Source: DASRFA01 sp035651755 (lineage in GTDB: Bacteria > Desulfobacterota > Binatia > UBA12015). Taken from it: 64,000 nucleotides of DNA. Made by a program: the position numbers and the translations under genes. The stretch is from NCBI GenBank assembly GCA_035651755.1, contig DASRFA010000056.1, positions 124,001 to 188,000 of the forward strand, written 5' to 3'. This document shows positions 45,243 through 53,457 of the stretch, in pieces. Under the pieces are notes generated by a model. It searched no databases. It was not told the origin of the DNA and saw only the letters and a list, made by a program, of their open reading frames with translations. Each line of letters starts with the position of its first letter. The first letter of the stretch is position 1.

Positions 45243-48200
45243 TCACTCGCAGGTGAGCTGCGTCCCGTTGCGATTGAACCTGCAGTCTTCCGGCGCGAAC
45301 GAGTGCGCGGCGCACGCTCCGCCGACGCCGTCCGCCGCAGCGGCACCGAGCGCGATCGTGACGCGCAGGAGTCCAACCGGTGTCGGCAACGTGGTCTTGG
45401 CCGCCAGGCCGCGGAACGACACCACGGGGCTGTGCTTGCCGCGCCCATCGACGACGCGAAGGCTCTTCAGGCCGCGCGCCGAGCCGGCCGCGCAGCCGTC
45501 GTTCGGCAGCGCGTCCGACCGGTTCACGTAAGTGAACGCGGTGCGCGGGCGGTTGGCGCGCCACCCGTCCGTGTCGCGCGCGTCGCAGCTCGCAGGCGAC
45601 GGAGGTCCGGGCGGGACCGGATGGCTGCGATGGCTCAAGTCCAAGATGGCGGCGGGGAGCCCGTTTCCGGAGCCGAGGTCCTCGATGAGGATCTGAGCAC
45701 CGCGCGCGTCGGTGTCGAGCGACGAGAAACCCGCCGGCTCACCGGGCCCGAAATCCATTGCGCCCGAGAAGGCGACGCGCTGCCGGTTCGGGCCTTTGCC
45801 GAGTCCGCTGACGACGACCTTCGGCTTCGCGACCGTCGTGCCGTCGATGCACACCTCCGTGTGTCGGTCGCATGCATCGCCGGCGCCGTCGAGATCCGCG
45901 TCCTGCTGGCCGGCGTTGCGATCGAGGGGGCAATTGTCGAGCTGGTCCGCGACGCCGTCACCGTCGGAATCGGCGCTCGCCGCGACGATGGCACGCATCG
46001 TGTCGCACACCGCGGCGCCGGGGCAGTCGCCGTCCGGGTCGTCGTCGCTGACGCACACGCCCTGCTCCCGTTTGCACACACCGCCCTCGCAGAACGATCC
46101 GGACGGGCACATCGCGGGCGGACACGATCCCTCACCGCTCAGCACCTCGATGCACCGGCCCTGGCTGACGAACGCGATGCCCCCGGACTCCTCTCCGGTC
46201 TCGCTTGCGGGGTCCGCACCGAACGTCCCGGCCGCGAGCGGATCCGTCGTGGTCGCGGCGGATTGGTTGACGGTGGCGATCACGCGCGGCACCCGCGTCA
46301 CGACGTTCAGCTCCTGAACGACGATGTCGAGCGAATCGCCGTCGCCGTTCAGGTCGCGCGCCCCGGCCGGGAGGATGCAGCCGAGGCCGCCGGCGCAGTT
46401 CTGCTCGGCCTCGTCGGTGAGGAAACGGACGGTCGTTCCGTGGACCCGATACGGTGCCTGCGGATCGCACGCGGCGAAGTCGCACGGCAGGACTTGCTGC
46501 CCGGAGGAGACGAGAACCCGGCGAGCGAGGTCCACGGCCTGAAGGACGTCGTCGCAGCAGTCGCCGTCGGAATTGAGATCGCAGGTGGCGAGCGGGCAGC
46601 CGGCCGGCAGCGCGGGGGGGCGGCACGTCGCGTCGCCGACGGCGAGCGCGCCGTCACAGAGGAACCGCTCCGACGTGCGGAACGCGAGCGCCTCCGCGCC
46701 AAAGACGAATTCCTCCGCCGGCTGCGAGCGACCGGCCGCGTCACGAATGGGAACGGGGCTGCTCGCATCCGAGTCGAAGAGCTCGAGGACGCGGTCCGCC
46801 GCGTCGCCGTCGTTCGTACGGTCGCCACCGAGCGCGCCCTCGCGAGCGATGTCCGCGATCCACCTCCCGGACCCGGCGACGTCGTCTCCGCCGAGCGCGG
46901 CCACCACCCAGCTCGGGTCGTCGCACGACGCGGGCTCCGGTCCACCGACCTCGCGCACCTTGACGACGGTCGTGCCGCCGGAGTCGACGACGGCGATCAG
47001 CCGCGCGCCGACGAGCGAGATGGAGCGCGCGGCGCAGCGCAGGTTCTGCACGCCGGTCGCCGGCGACCAGTAGTGCACGACGGCGTCCGCGGTATCTCCG
47101 TCGCCGTTCAGGTCGGGGTTGCCGGTGACGGGCGGCACGAGCGGGCCGTCCTCGCAGTCGGGATCGCCGGGCGTCCGGCCCGCGGACTCGGGACGCAGGA
47201 AGGCGACCGTCCCGCCGGAGACCGAAGCTTCCGTCGCGGGGCAGAGACGGCGCACCGTCGCGGGCGGCCCGGCCGTCGTATCGATCACCTGGAGCACGGT
47301 GTCGTCGAGGGCGCCGTCACCGGAGAGGTCGTTGTCGAGGTCCGCCGGGTCTGCCTCGCGCACGTACACGTCGCAGGTGCCGTTCGTATCGTCGGCGACC
47401 AGCGCGGCGTTGCTGACGAAAGCGACCACGCGACCGTCGCGCGAGACCGACGCGGGCCCGGGCGTATTCGTGCCGATGCGCTCGGTGATCCCCGTCAAGC
47501 GGTCGTGCACGAACGTATCGTTCAATCCGTCGGGTGCATCGCCCGGGACGAGATTCGAAGCCTTGCTGAGGAAGACGACGAAGCGACCGTCCGGAGACAC
47601 CTCGGGGGTGGTGGACGACTCGTCCCCGGGCGACCCGTCGCCGGCGAGGCCGAGCTGGTACGCGACTCCCGCCGCGCGATCGAGCGCGTACACGTCGTAG
47701 AACGCGAGACCAGGCGGCACGAGCTGCTGGTAGGCGACGACGTTGCCATCGGCGGAAATCGACGGCCACGCGGCGTGGCTGCCGGAGATCTTCTGGGTGA
47801 CGCCCGCCAGGCGGTCTCGCAGATAGATCTCGAAGGCGCCGAGGTCGGGGGGCGAGACCAGCAGGCTGTTCTCGCTCGAGAACACGACGTAGCGGCCATC
47901 CGACGACATCGCGGGGTCGCTCGAGGAGCCGGGCTCGGGTCCGCTGCCGTCGACGAGACCCGTCGTGCCGTCCGGCGTCACACTGATCGCCTCCGTCGCG
48001 TCGGGATCCGCGCTCCGGTTGCGGAGGAAGACGTCGTAGTTGCCGTTGATGTCGACGTCCGGCGGTACGAGATCCGAGGAGAAGCTCCAGAACGCGATGG
48101 CCCCGGCGTCCGGCGTCATTGCGATGCGCGCGCCGCAGAAGCCGTTCTCGCCGCCACCGAGGTAGTCCCGAGACACGAGCTCGGTCGTTCCGGTCATGCG

Positions 48201-50495
48201 GTCGCGGAGCAGGACGCCGGTCGCGGCATCGTACGGTGCGAAGTCGGCGGAACAGAAAGCGACCCAGCGGCCGTCGGGCGTGATGGACGGCCGCAGGACG
48301 GGGCCGCCGATCGGCGCGCCGGGGGAGCCGATGCTGACGAGCTCCGTGGTGCCGGCGGCGCGATCGCGGAGAAGCAGGTCGCCGCAGTAGTCGTCGGCGA
48401 CCATGTCCTGGTCGAAATCACAGAACACGCCGTTCGCCGGCGGCCCCGCGAGGTCGTCGGCGAACGTGCGGAACGCGACCTTCGTTGCGTCCGGCGTGAG
48501 CGCCGGGTCGAGGCTGCAGCCATTGCCCTCGGCTCCACCCGTCGTCACGCTCTCGCGCACCGTACGATGCTGCGCGCCGGACCACTCCGGCGTGCGGAAG
48601 AAGACGCGGCCGCTCGAGACCGCGAGGCTTCTGCCGTCGATCATCAGGGCGGCATCCGCGACGATCGGGCTCGGCTGCGGGGGCTGGCCTCCTGCGGGCG
48701 CGGCAGAGCCGGCCAGCTCGCTCGCCGCGGCTCCGCCCGCGTCCCGGCGGTAGACCCGCAGGATCGTGTCGAACTGATCGCCGTCGCCGTTCGCATCCTG
48801 GTTCGCCTGCTGTCGTTCCGGCTCGAGGAACGCCACGACGCCACCTTCGGCCGCCAGTGCCGGGAAGCGGAACGCGCCGTGCCGCAGCTCGGCGATCGCC
48901 CGCCCTGGGCTGCCCGCGTCGCCGATCGGGAGCAGGTTGCCCGTCGCGCGGTCGCGCAGCGTGATGACCACGTCGTCGGCGTCGACGTCCCCATTTAGCG
49001 ATTGGAGCGGCACCGACTCGCGGATCGAGAACGTCAGGAGCGCGCTCGTGCCGGAGAGGCCCTCGAGGGCGACGGGGATCGCCTCCGCCTCGAATGCATA
49101 GCTCACGCAGGCGTTGTCGAGGCCGGCGCATTCGCCGGACGACGCGCAGGCCTGGTGCGGCGGCAGCTGGCAGAACTGAGGCAGCGTCCGCGGCAGCAGG
49201 ATCGGACCGCCGCCGAAGCCCAGCTCGGCGAGATCGAATAGCGAGCCGCATGCGCCACCGCCGGATGCGGCGCAATCGCCGTCCACCGCGCACGCGACGG
49301 TACGATCCTCGACACAGCTCCGGACGCAGGCTCGGCCCTGACAATCGGCGCGCGTCGCGCACAGCTCGCCCTCGAGGCCGGGCGCGTCGGGGTCCGAATC
49401 GCACGTCCCTTGATGGCGGGCGACGCGCAGCACCGTGAGTGCTGCATCCACCGAACCGAACAGCTGCACCACTCCGGACGCGGCTTCCGCGCCGGAGTCG
49501 ATCTGCGGCTCGAAGATCGGAGGAAGCCGTCCGCCCTCCGGCGTGTACGATCCGAGGAACATGAACGACGGCACGCTGAACGACAGCGGATCGGGCGCGC
49601 GCACGCTTCCCGAGACCAGACGCGGCACGGGAACGCTCCCCGGCACGAGGACGCCCTCCCAATACATCGGCACGAGGAGATTGCCCGCGACGTCGGCCGT
49701 CAGGCGGAACGGCTCGGTGCCCACGTTGCACGGAGGGTCGGTGCGGAAGCAGTCGGTCTGGAAGTCGTTCGGGGGCGGAAGGGCATTGAAGTTCGGGAAG
49801 ATCTCGTCGGCGAGCGCGGCGTCGGTTCGGCAGGTGCCGTCGAGCTCGTAGAGCTCGTCGATGCAGGAGAGGACCTCCGGGCGGCCGCCCGGCGCTGCGA
49901 TCGCGTCGGCGCAGCGCGTCGCCGCCAGATCGCACGGCAGCGTGCTGCCCGCGGTGGTCACGACGAGCTTCGCTGGACCACTCAGCGTCTGGCGGTCCGA
50001 GCTCCCGCCGATGAGCGAGTCGGTGTTCGGGAATCGCAGTTGGAGTCGGCTTTCACCGGTCGTCGCGTCCCGCTCGACCGCGATGTCCGAGCCGGCCGAC
50101 ACGGCGATGCAGACCGCCTCCGAGCCGGCGCCGAGCTGCGTCTCGCAGGCGCTCTCGACGGCCCCGGTGAACGTCGAGCAGTCGGTCGCGAGGACGACGG
50201 CTCGCCTCGGGCCGACGACCGGCGTGAAGACGACTGTCGCCACCTGATCTTGCGGTGCCGGCCCGAACCCCGCGGACGACTGGTCGCAAACCTGTGGACG
50301 CACGCGCAACTCCACGATGTCGCCCGGGCTCGCAAACGGCCGGTTGCTGGCGCCGAGCGCGCCGCGAAAGATCGTCGTCGCGCGTGGGATCAGGTTGCAG
50401 GCGGCTTCGGCGCCGCCGGCGCCGAAGCCGCCGACGAGCACGGCGGCGACGAGCGCGAACACGCTGAGCGGCCGGCAATGGCGATGGTGAATCAT
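45243..50495 (-). CDS. Giant secreted protein with beta-propeller (PD40-like) and thrombospondin type-3 repeats
   Basis: A 1750-residue exported protein with a signal peptide (FALVAAVLVGGFGAGGAEAAC). It is rich in Asp, Gly and Cys. A middle region (about 680-1080) has repeats such as PDGRWVAFCSADF, SDGRYVVFSS and PDGRFVVFLSKASNL, which are PD40/WD40-like TolB-type blades. Further on come calcium-binding DLNGDGDSLDIV-type loops and a thrombospondin type-3 segment (SDGDGVADQLDNCP). Cys pairs in CDSDPDAPGLEGELC and CSLDPALTP show extracellular folding. No catalytic site is seen; adhesion or substrate binding is inferred. GGAGGAAATCGC precedes the ATG. It ends about 245 bp upstream of the metalloprotease promoter side but is on the same strand. 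Confidence 0.83.
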   Translation of the reverse strand: MIHHRHCRPLSVFALVAAVLVGGFGAGGAEAACNLIPRATTIFRGALGASNRPFASPGDIVELRVRPQVCDQSSAGFGPAPQDQVATVVFTPVVGPRRAVVLATDCSTFTGAVESACETQLGAGSEAVCIAVSAGSDIAVERDATTGESRLQLRFPNTDSLIGGSSDRQTLSGPAKLVVTTAGSTLPCDLAATRCADAIAAPGGRPEVLSCIDELYELDGTCRTDAALADEIFPNFNALPPPNDFQTDCFRTDPPCNVGTEPFRLTADVAGNLLVPMYWEGVLVPGSVPVPRLVSGSVRAPDPLSFSVPSFMFLGSYTPEGGRLPPIFEPQIDSGAEAASGVVQLFGSVDAALTVLRVARHQGTCDSDPDAPGLEGELCATRADCQGRACVRSCVEDRTVACAVDGDCAASGGGACGSLFDLAELGFGGGPILLPRTLPQFCQLPPHQACASSGECAGLDNACVSYAFEAEAIPVALEGLSGTSALLTFSIRESVPLQSLNGDVDADDVVITLRDRATGNLLPIGDAGSPGRAIAELRHGAFRFPALAAEGGVVAFLEPERQQANQDANGDGDQFDTILRVYRRDAGGAAASELAGSAAPAGGQPPQPSPIVADAALMIDGRSLAVSSGRVFFRTPEWSGAQHRTVRESVTTGGAEGNGCSLDPALTPDATKVAFRTFADDLAGPPANGVFCDFDQDMVADDYCGDLLLRDRAAGTTELVSIGSPGAPIGGPVLRPSITPDGRWVAFCSADFAPYDAATGVLLRDRMTGTTELVSRDYLGGGENGFCGARIAMTPDAGAIAFWSFSSDLVPPDVDINGNYDVFLRNRSADPDATEAISVTPDGTTGLVDGSGPEPGSSSDPAMSSDGRYVVFSSENSLLVSPPDLGAFEIYLRDRLAGVTQKISGSHAAWPSISADGNVVAYQQLVPPGLAFYDVYALDRAAGVAYQLGLAGDGSPGDESSTTPEVSPDGRFVVFLSKASNLVPGDAPDGLNDTFVHDRLTGITERIGTNTPGPASVSRDGRVVAFVSNAALVADDTNGTCDVYVREADPADLDNDLSGDGALDDTVLQVIDTTAGPPATVRRLCPATEASVSGGTVAFLRPESAGRTPGDPDCEDGPLVPPVTGNPDLNGDGDTADAVVHYWSPATGVQNLRCAARSISLVGARLIAVVDSGGTTVVKVREVGGPEPASCDDPSWVVAALGGDDVAGSGRWIADIAREGALGGDRTNDGDAADRVLELFDSDASSPVPIRDAAGRSQPAEEFVFGAEALAFRTSERFLCDGALAVGDATCRPPALPAGCPLATCDLNSDGDCCDDVLQAVDLARRVLVSSGQQVLPCDFAACDPQAPYRVHGTTVRFLTDEAEQNCAGGLGCILPAGARDLNGDGDSLDIVVQELNVVTRVPRVIATVNQSAATTTDPLAAGTFGADPASETGEESGGIAFVSQGRCIEVLSGEGSCPPAMCPSGSFCEGGVCKREQGVCVSDDDPDGDCPGAAVCDTMRAIVAASADSDGDGVADQLDNCPLDRNAGQQDADLDGAGDACDRHTEVCIDGTTVAKPKVVVSGLGKGPNRQRVAFSGAMDFGPGEPAGFSSLDTDARGAQILIEDLGSGNGLPAAILDLSHRSHPVPPGPPSPASCDARDTDGWRANRPRTAFTYVNRSDALPNDGCAAGSARGLKSLRVVDGRGKHSPVVSFRGLAAKTTLPTPVGLLRVTIALGAAAADGVGGACAAHSFAPEDCRFNRNGTQLTCE

Positions 50496-50629
50496 GCGAT
50501 TTCCTCCGGCGAGCCATTCCGGCGTTTCGCAAAGTGTTTCGAGGCGGCTCTATCCTCTCGTAGGACGAGCGGCAACGGAAAAATCGCGGCCTTCGACGGG
50601 GTTCGCCAGCGCCACCGACTTCGCAACGA

Positions 50630-51166
50630 TCACTTCTTGTCGAGGCGAGCACGCAGTACGGCGCTCAGCCCGGCTGCCTCGCGGCCCGAGTACGAGGCGG
50701 CATGCAGCTCGATGTGGAGCGGCTTGCCGATGAAATACCCCGGAAACCGCGCCTCCGCTTCATCGAGATCCACGAAGAACATCCCGGTCACGGTACAGCG
50801 CTCGGTCGGACAGCTCGTCGTCGTGATGATCGAGCCGCCGCTGGGATACAGGCTCGGCTCGACTTCGATGCCATTCACCGTGGCGTAGATCGACGGCGCC
50901 TCGGTCGAGGTCTGCCAACCGGAGAGCTGCAGCATACCGTCGATCGCGACGACGTACCGCCGCTTGCCGCGCTCGATCGTCCCGCTCGCCACGACCGGGT
51001 GCGGGGCCGAACAGCACCTGGGTACCGCGAAATCGGAAACGGATACGAAGATCGCGTTCTTGCCCGGCGAGACGCTCACGTCGCCTCGCGCCGGAGATGC
51101 GATGAGGAGAGCGCCGAGAGCAGCCGCTCCGGCGATCGACCCACCAACTCTTTTCTTCGCGTTCAT
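50630..51166 (-). CDS. Secreted protein of unknown function
   Basis: A 178-residue protein with a signal peptide (SIAGAAALGALLIASPARG). The mature part is beta-rich, with Cys pairs in AVPRCCSAPHP and TTSCPTERCTV, and a predicted bound-surface segment GYFIGKPLHIELHAASY. No family is recognised. It is 134 bp upstream of the giant secreted gene on the same strand and may share its export-linked role. Confidence 0.7.
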   Translation of the reverse strand: MNAKKRVGGSIAGAAALGALLIASPARGDVSVSPGKNAIFVSVSDFAVPRCCSAPHPVVASGTIERGKRRYVVAIDGMLQLSGWQTSTEAPSIYATVNGIEVEPSLYPSGGSIITTTSCPTERCTVTGMFFVDLDEAEARFPGYFIGKPLHIELHAASYSGREAAGLSAVLRARLDKK

Positions 51167-51544
51167 CGACAATCCCTTGGTCGTTCCCGGCCGCGACGTG
51201 CGGATCACGACGGCAGCCTCGGCCGACCGAGGTACGCCTTCGTGAGCTCCGGTGACCTGCGTTGACCGCGCAGTGTCGTTGCGATGCCGGAGCAATCGCG
51301 GCGCCGATCGTCGCCGGCGGTAGAATCAAGGAGATTCTCGCTGCTGCGTACTCCTTGCGGCGCTGCAGCTCGTTTCAACGGCCCGGGGCCGCCTCACCGG
51401 CGACGCATGCCGGAGCCCGGTTCCGAAGGGCGGTTGCTCACGCGGGCCGCTGGTCGTAGTTCGTCTTCGAAGCGCCACCGTCGAAGGGCACTCGTGTCCC
51501 AACCGTCAGCCGCACGCGATCCGACCCGTGATCAGAGTCGCGAG
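51167..51544. other. Divergent intergenic region, 378 bp
   Basis: It lies between a leftward secreted-protein gene and the rightward Lnt gene. It contains the inverted repeat AGAATC-AAGGA-GATTCT at 51322-51338. No further gene or clear sigma-54 site was found. Confidence 0.4.
51322..51338. promoter_or_regulatory. Inverted repeat AGAATC-N5-GATTCT
   Basis: Perfect 6-base arms with the 5-base spacer AAGGA, between divergent genes, as expected for a small operator. Chance occurrence cannot be excluded. Confidence 0.35.
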
Positions 51545-53134
51545 ATGCCTCTGGCGCGCGAGCCCTCCCGTCGCGCCGCGGCGGGAGGGTGGACCGCGGC
51601 GGCGCTCACGATCGCGTCGGGAGTCCTCTACGGGGTCTCGTTCCCGCCGCTCGCGCTGCGACCGCTCGCCTGGGTGGCGCTCGTCCCGTGGCTGGTCGCC
51701 ATCCGGTCCGGGTCTGCCCGGCGTGCCGTCCTCCTCGGGGTACTGTGGGCGCACGTCGAGACGTTCGTGACGTCCGACTGCCTTCCCGGAGCGGTCGTCA
51801 ATTATTACCAGCAGTCGGCCGCGATCGGCTGGTTGATGCTCGAGGGCGCGACCCTCGTCACGATGGTGCCGTGGTACGGCGCCTTCGCGCTCGCCTACCG
51901 GATCCTCGCGCGAGCCCACCCCGCCTTCGTGCCCCTGACCGCCGCAGCCGCGTGGTGCGCGTGCGAGCTGGCGCGCGTCGAGGTGCTCGGCGGCAACCCT
52001 TGGGCGATCTCGGGCTATTCGCAGGTCGGCGTCCTTCCGATCATGCAGATCGCGGATCTCGCCGGCGTGCACGGGATCTCCTTCGCGATCGCAGCCACGA
52101 ACGCCGCCGTGGCGGAGCTGTGGGCGGCACGGGACGCGCCGGGCGATCGCCGCGCGGCACGTCGCGGCGCGATGTCCGCGGCAGCCGTGGTCGCCCTCAT
52201 CCTTCTCTACGGCTCGGCGCGTCTCGCTTGGTCCGGGGCCGAGACGACCGCGACGGAAACGAAGGTCGCGATCATCCAAGGGAACGTCGACTTCGGCGCG
52301 CAGTGGCGCGACGACTTGTATGGCCGCAATCTGGATACCTACCTGCGTCTCACCCTCGACGCGGTCGCGCAGACGAAGGCCCACCTGGTGTTCTGGCCCG
52401 AGAGCGCGCTCACGTTCTTCCTTGCGGACGAGCCGGTCTATCGCGCCGCGATGGCGCGCGTGCTGTCGCGCATTGGCGCTCAGGTGGTGACCGGCGGTCC
52501 GCGCGTGGAGCGGCCGCACGACGCGATGGAGCCGACCTATTTCAACGCCACGTTCTTGCTGTCCCCGGGCGGCGAAATCGTGGCGTGGCAGGACAAGACG
52601 AAGCTGCTGCCGTTCGCGGAATCCTTCCCTCTGCAGTCGGTCGCTCTCCTGCGCCGTGAATTCGGGCGCGCGCGTCAGTTTTCCGTCGGCCAGGACCGCC
52701 CGCCGCTCCCCACCGTCGCCGGCGCCGCCGGCGTCTTGGTGTGCAACGAGGGAATGTTCGGCGAGATCGCGAGCGATCGCGTCCGCAACGGAGCCGAGAT
52801 CTTGGTGAATCCCGCAAACGACTCCTGGTTCGGTTCGCTCAAGTACTCGCTGCAGGCGTTCGACATCGTGCGGCTGCGGGCCGTGGAGCAGCGGCGCTAT
52901 CTCGTGCGGGCGTCCACCGCGGGTCCCTCGGCCATCGTCGACCCATGGGGCCGCGTCGCCGTCGCCAGCCGGCCGTTCGTCCGGGAATGGATCTCCGGCA
53001 CCGTGCGCAGCCGCCGAGGGACGACGATCTACCAGGCCGTCGGCGACCTGTTCGCGGCTGCTTGCGCCGGCGTCGCCGCGGTGGCGCTGGCGCTGTCGGC
53101 GCGGCAGCCGCAACGCCCGCTTGGCACCCGGTGA
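51545..53134 (+). CDS. lnt: Apolipoprotein N-acyltransferase-like protein
   Basis: A 529-residue inner-membrane enzyme that adds the third acyl chain to lipoproteins. N-terminal membrane helices (to about 235) are followed by a nitrilase-like domain. The catalytic triad is visible as Glu286 (FWPESAL), Lys353 (DKTKLLPFAE) and Cys400 (VCNEGMFGE). NPANDSWFGSLKYSLQAF and RRYLVRASTAGPSAIV are also normal. The start at ATG 51545 fits the first helix. An IS relic begins 15 bp past its stop. Confidence 0.9.
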   Translation: MPLAREPSRRAAAGGWTAAALTIASGVLYGVSFPPLALRPLAWVALVPWLVAIRSGSARRAVLLGVLWAHVETFVTSDCLPGAVVNYYQQSAAIGWLMLEGATLVTMVPWYGAFALAYRILARAHPAFVPLTAAAAWCACELARVEVLGGNPWAISGYSQVGVLPIMQIADLAGVHGISFAIAATNAAVAELWAARDAPGDRRAARRGAMSAAAVVALILLYGSARLAWSGAETTATETKVAIIQGNVDFGAQWRDDLYGRNLDTYLRLTLDAVAQTKAHLVFWPESALTFFLADEPVYRAAMARVLSRIGAQVVTGGPRVERPHDAMEPTYFNATFLLSPGGEIVAWQDKTKLLPFAESFPLQSVALLRREFGRARQFSVGQDRPPLPTVAGAAGVLVCNEGMFGEIASDRVRNGAEILVNPANDSWFGSLKYSLQAFDIVRLRAVEQRRYLVRASTAGPSAIVDPWGRVAVASRPFVREWISGTVRSRRGTTIYQAVGDLFAAACAGVAAVALALSARQPQRPLGTR

Positions 53135-53148
53135 TGCGCCGGCACAGG

Positions 53149-53439
53149 TGTGCCGTCCAGGCACGTTGTTCATCCGGGCAAGGCGCTCCAGATGCGCAAC
53201 ACATCCGAACCAAGCCGTACACGCCGCGTACCAACGGCAAGGCAGAGAGATTCATCCAAACCCTGCTTCGCGAATGGGCGTACAAAAGACCCTACCGGAC
53301 GTCTGGCCTTCGTCGCCGAGCTCTGTCGCCGTGGCTGCGCTACTACAAGCGCTGGCGGCCGCACACGAGTCTCAACTTTCAGTCGCCTCTCTCACGCCTA
53401 CGGGAGCTGTCGGCATGAACAACGTGGCTGGACTCGACA
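53149..53439 (+). mobile_element. Internally deleted IS481-family element
   Basis: Terminal inverted repeats of 29 bases (53149-53177 and 53411-53439) match at 23 positions, including a shared CACGTTGTTCAT core and TGT ends. Between them lies only the transposase C-terminal part. At 291 bp it is far below the roughly 1 kb of a full IS481 element. No target duplication is obvious (flanks ACAGG and CTTAG). Confidence 0.8.
53190..53418 (+). pseudogene. IS481-family transposase C-terminal fragment
   Basis: A 75-residue remnant in one frame contains RTKPYTPRTNGKAERFIQT and YYKRWRPHTSLNFQSPLSRL. The Glu of KAERF is the last acidic residue of the DDE triad; the two upstream acids are missing, so the fragment cannot be active. 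No start codon of its own is evident. Confidence 0.8.
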
Positions 53440-53457
53440 CTTAGGACGTAGCGCGCC

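Noticed and set aside
45303..48998. Long plus-strand open frame opposite the giant secreted gene
   Set aside because: Composition is Arg/Ala/Val-biased with no family, while the opposite strand has a signal peptide and repeats.
53418..53457. Target-site duplication flanking the IS relic
   Set aside because: ACAGG and CTTAG at the two ends do not match.
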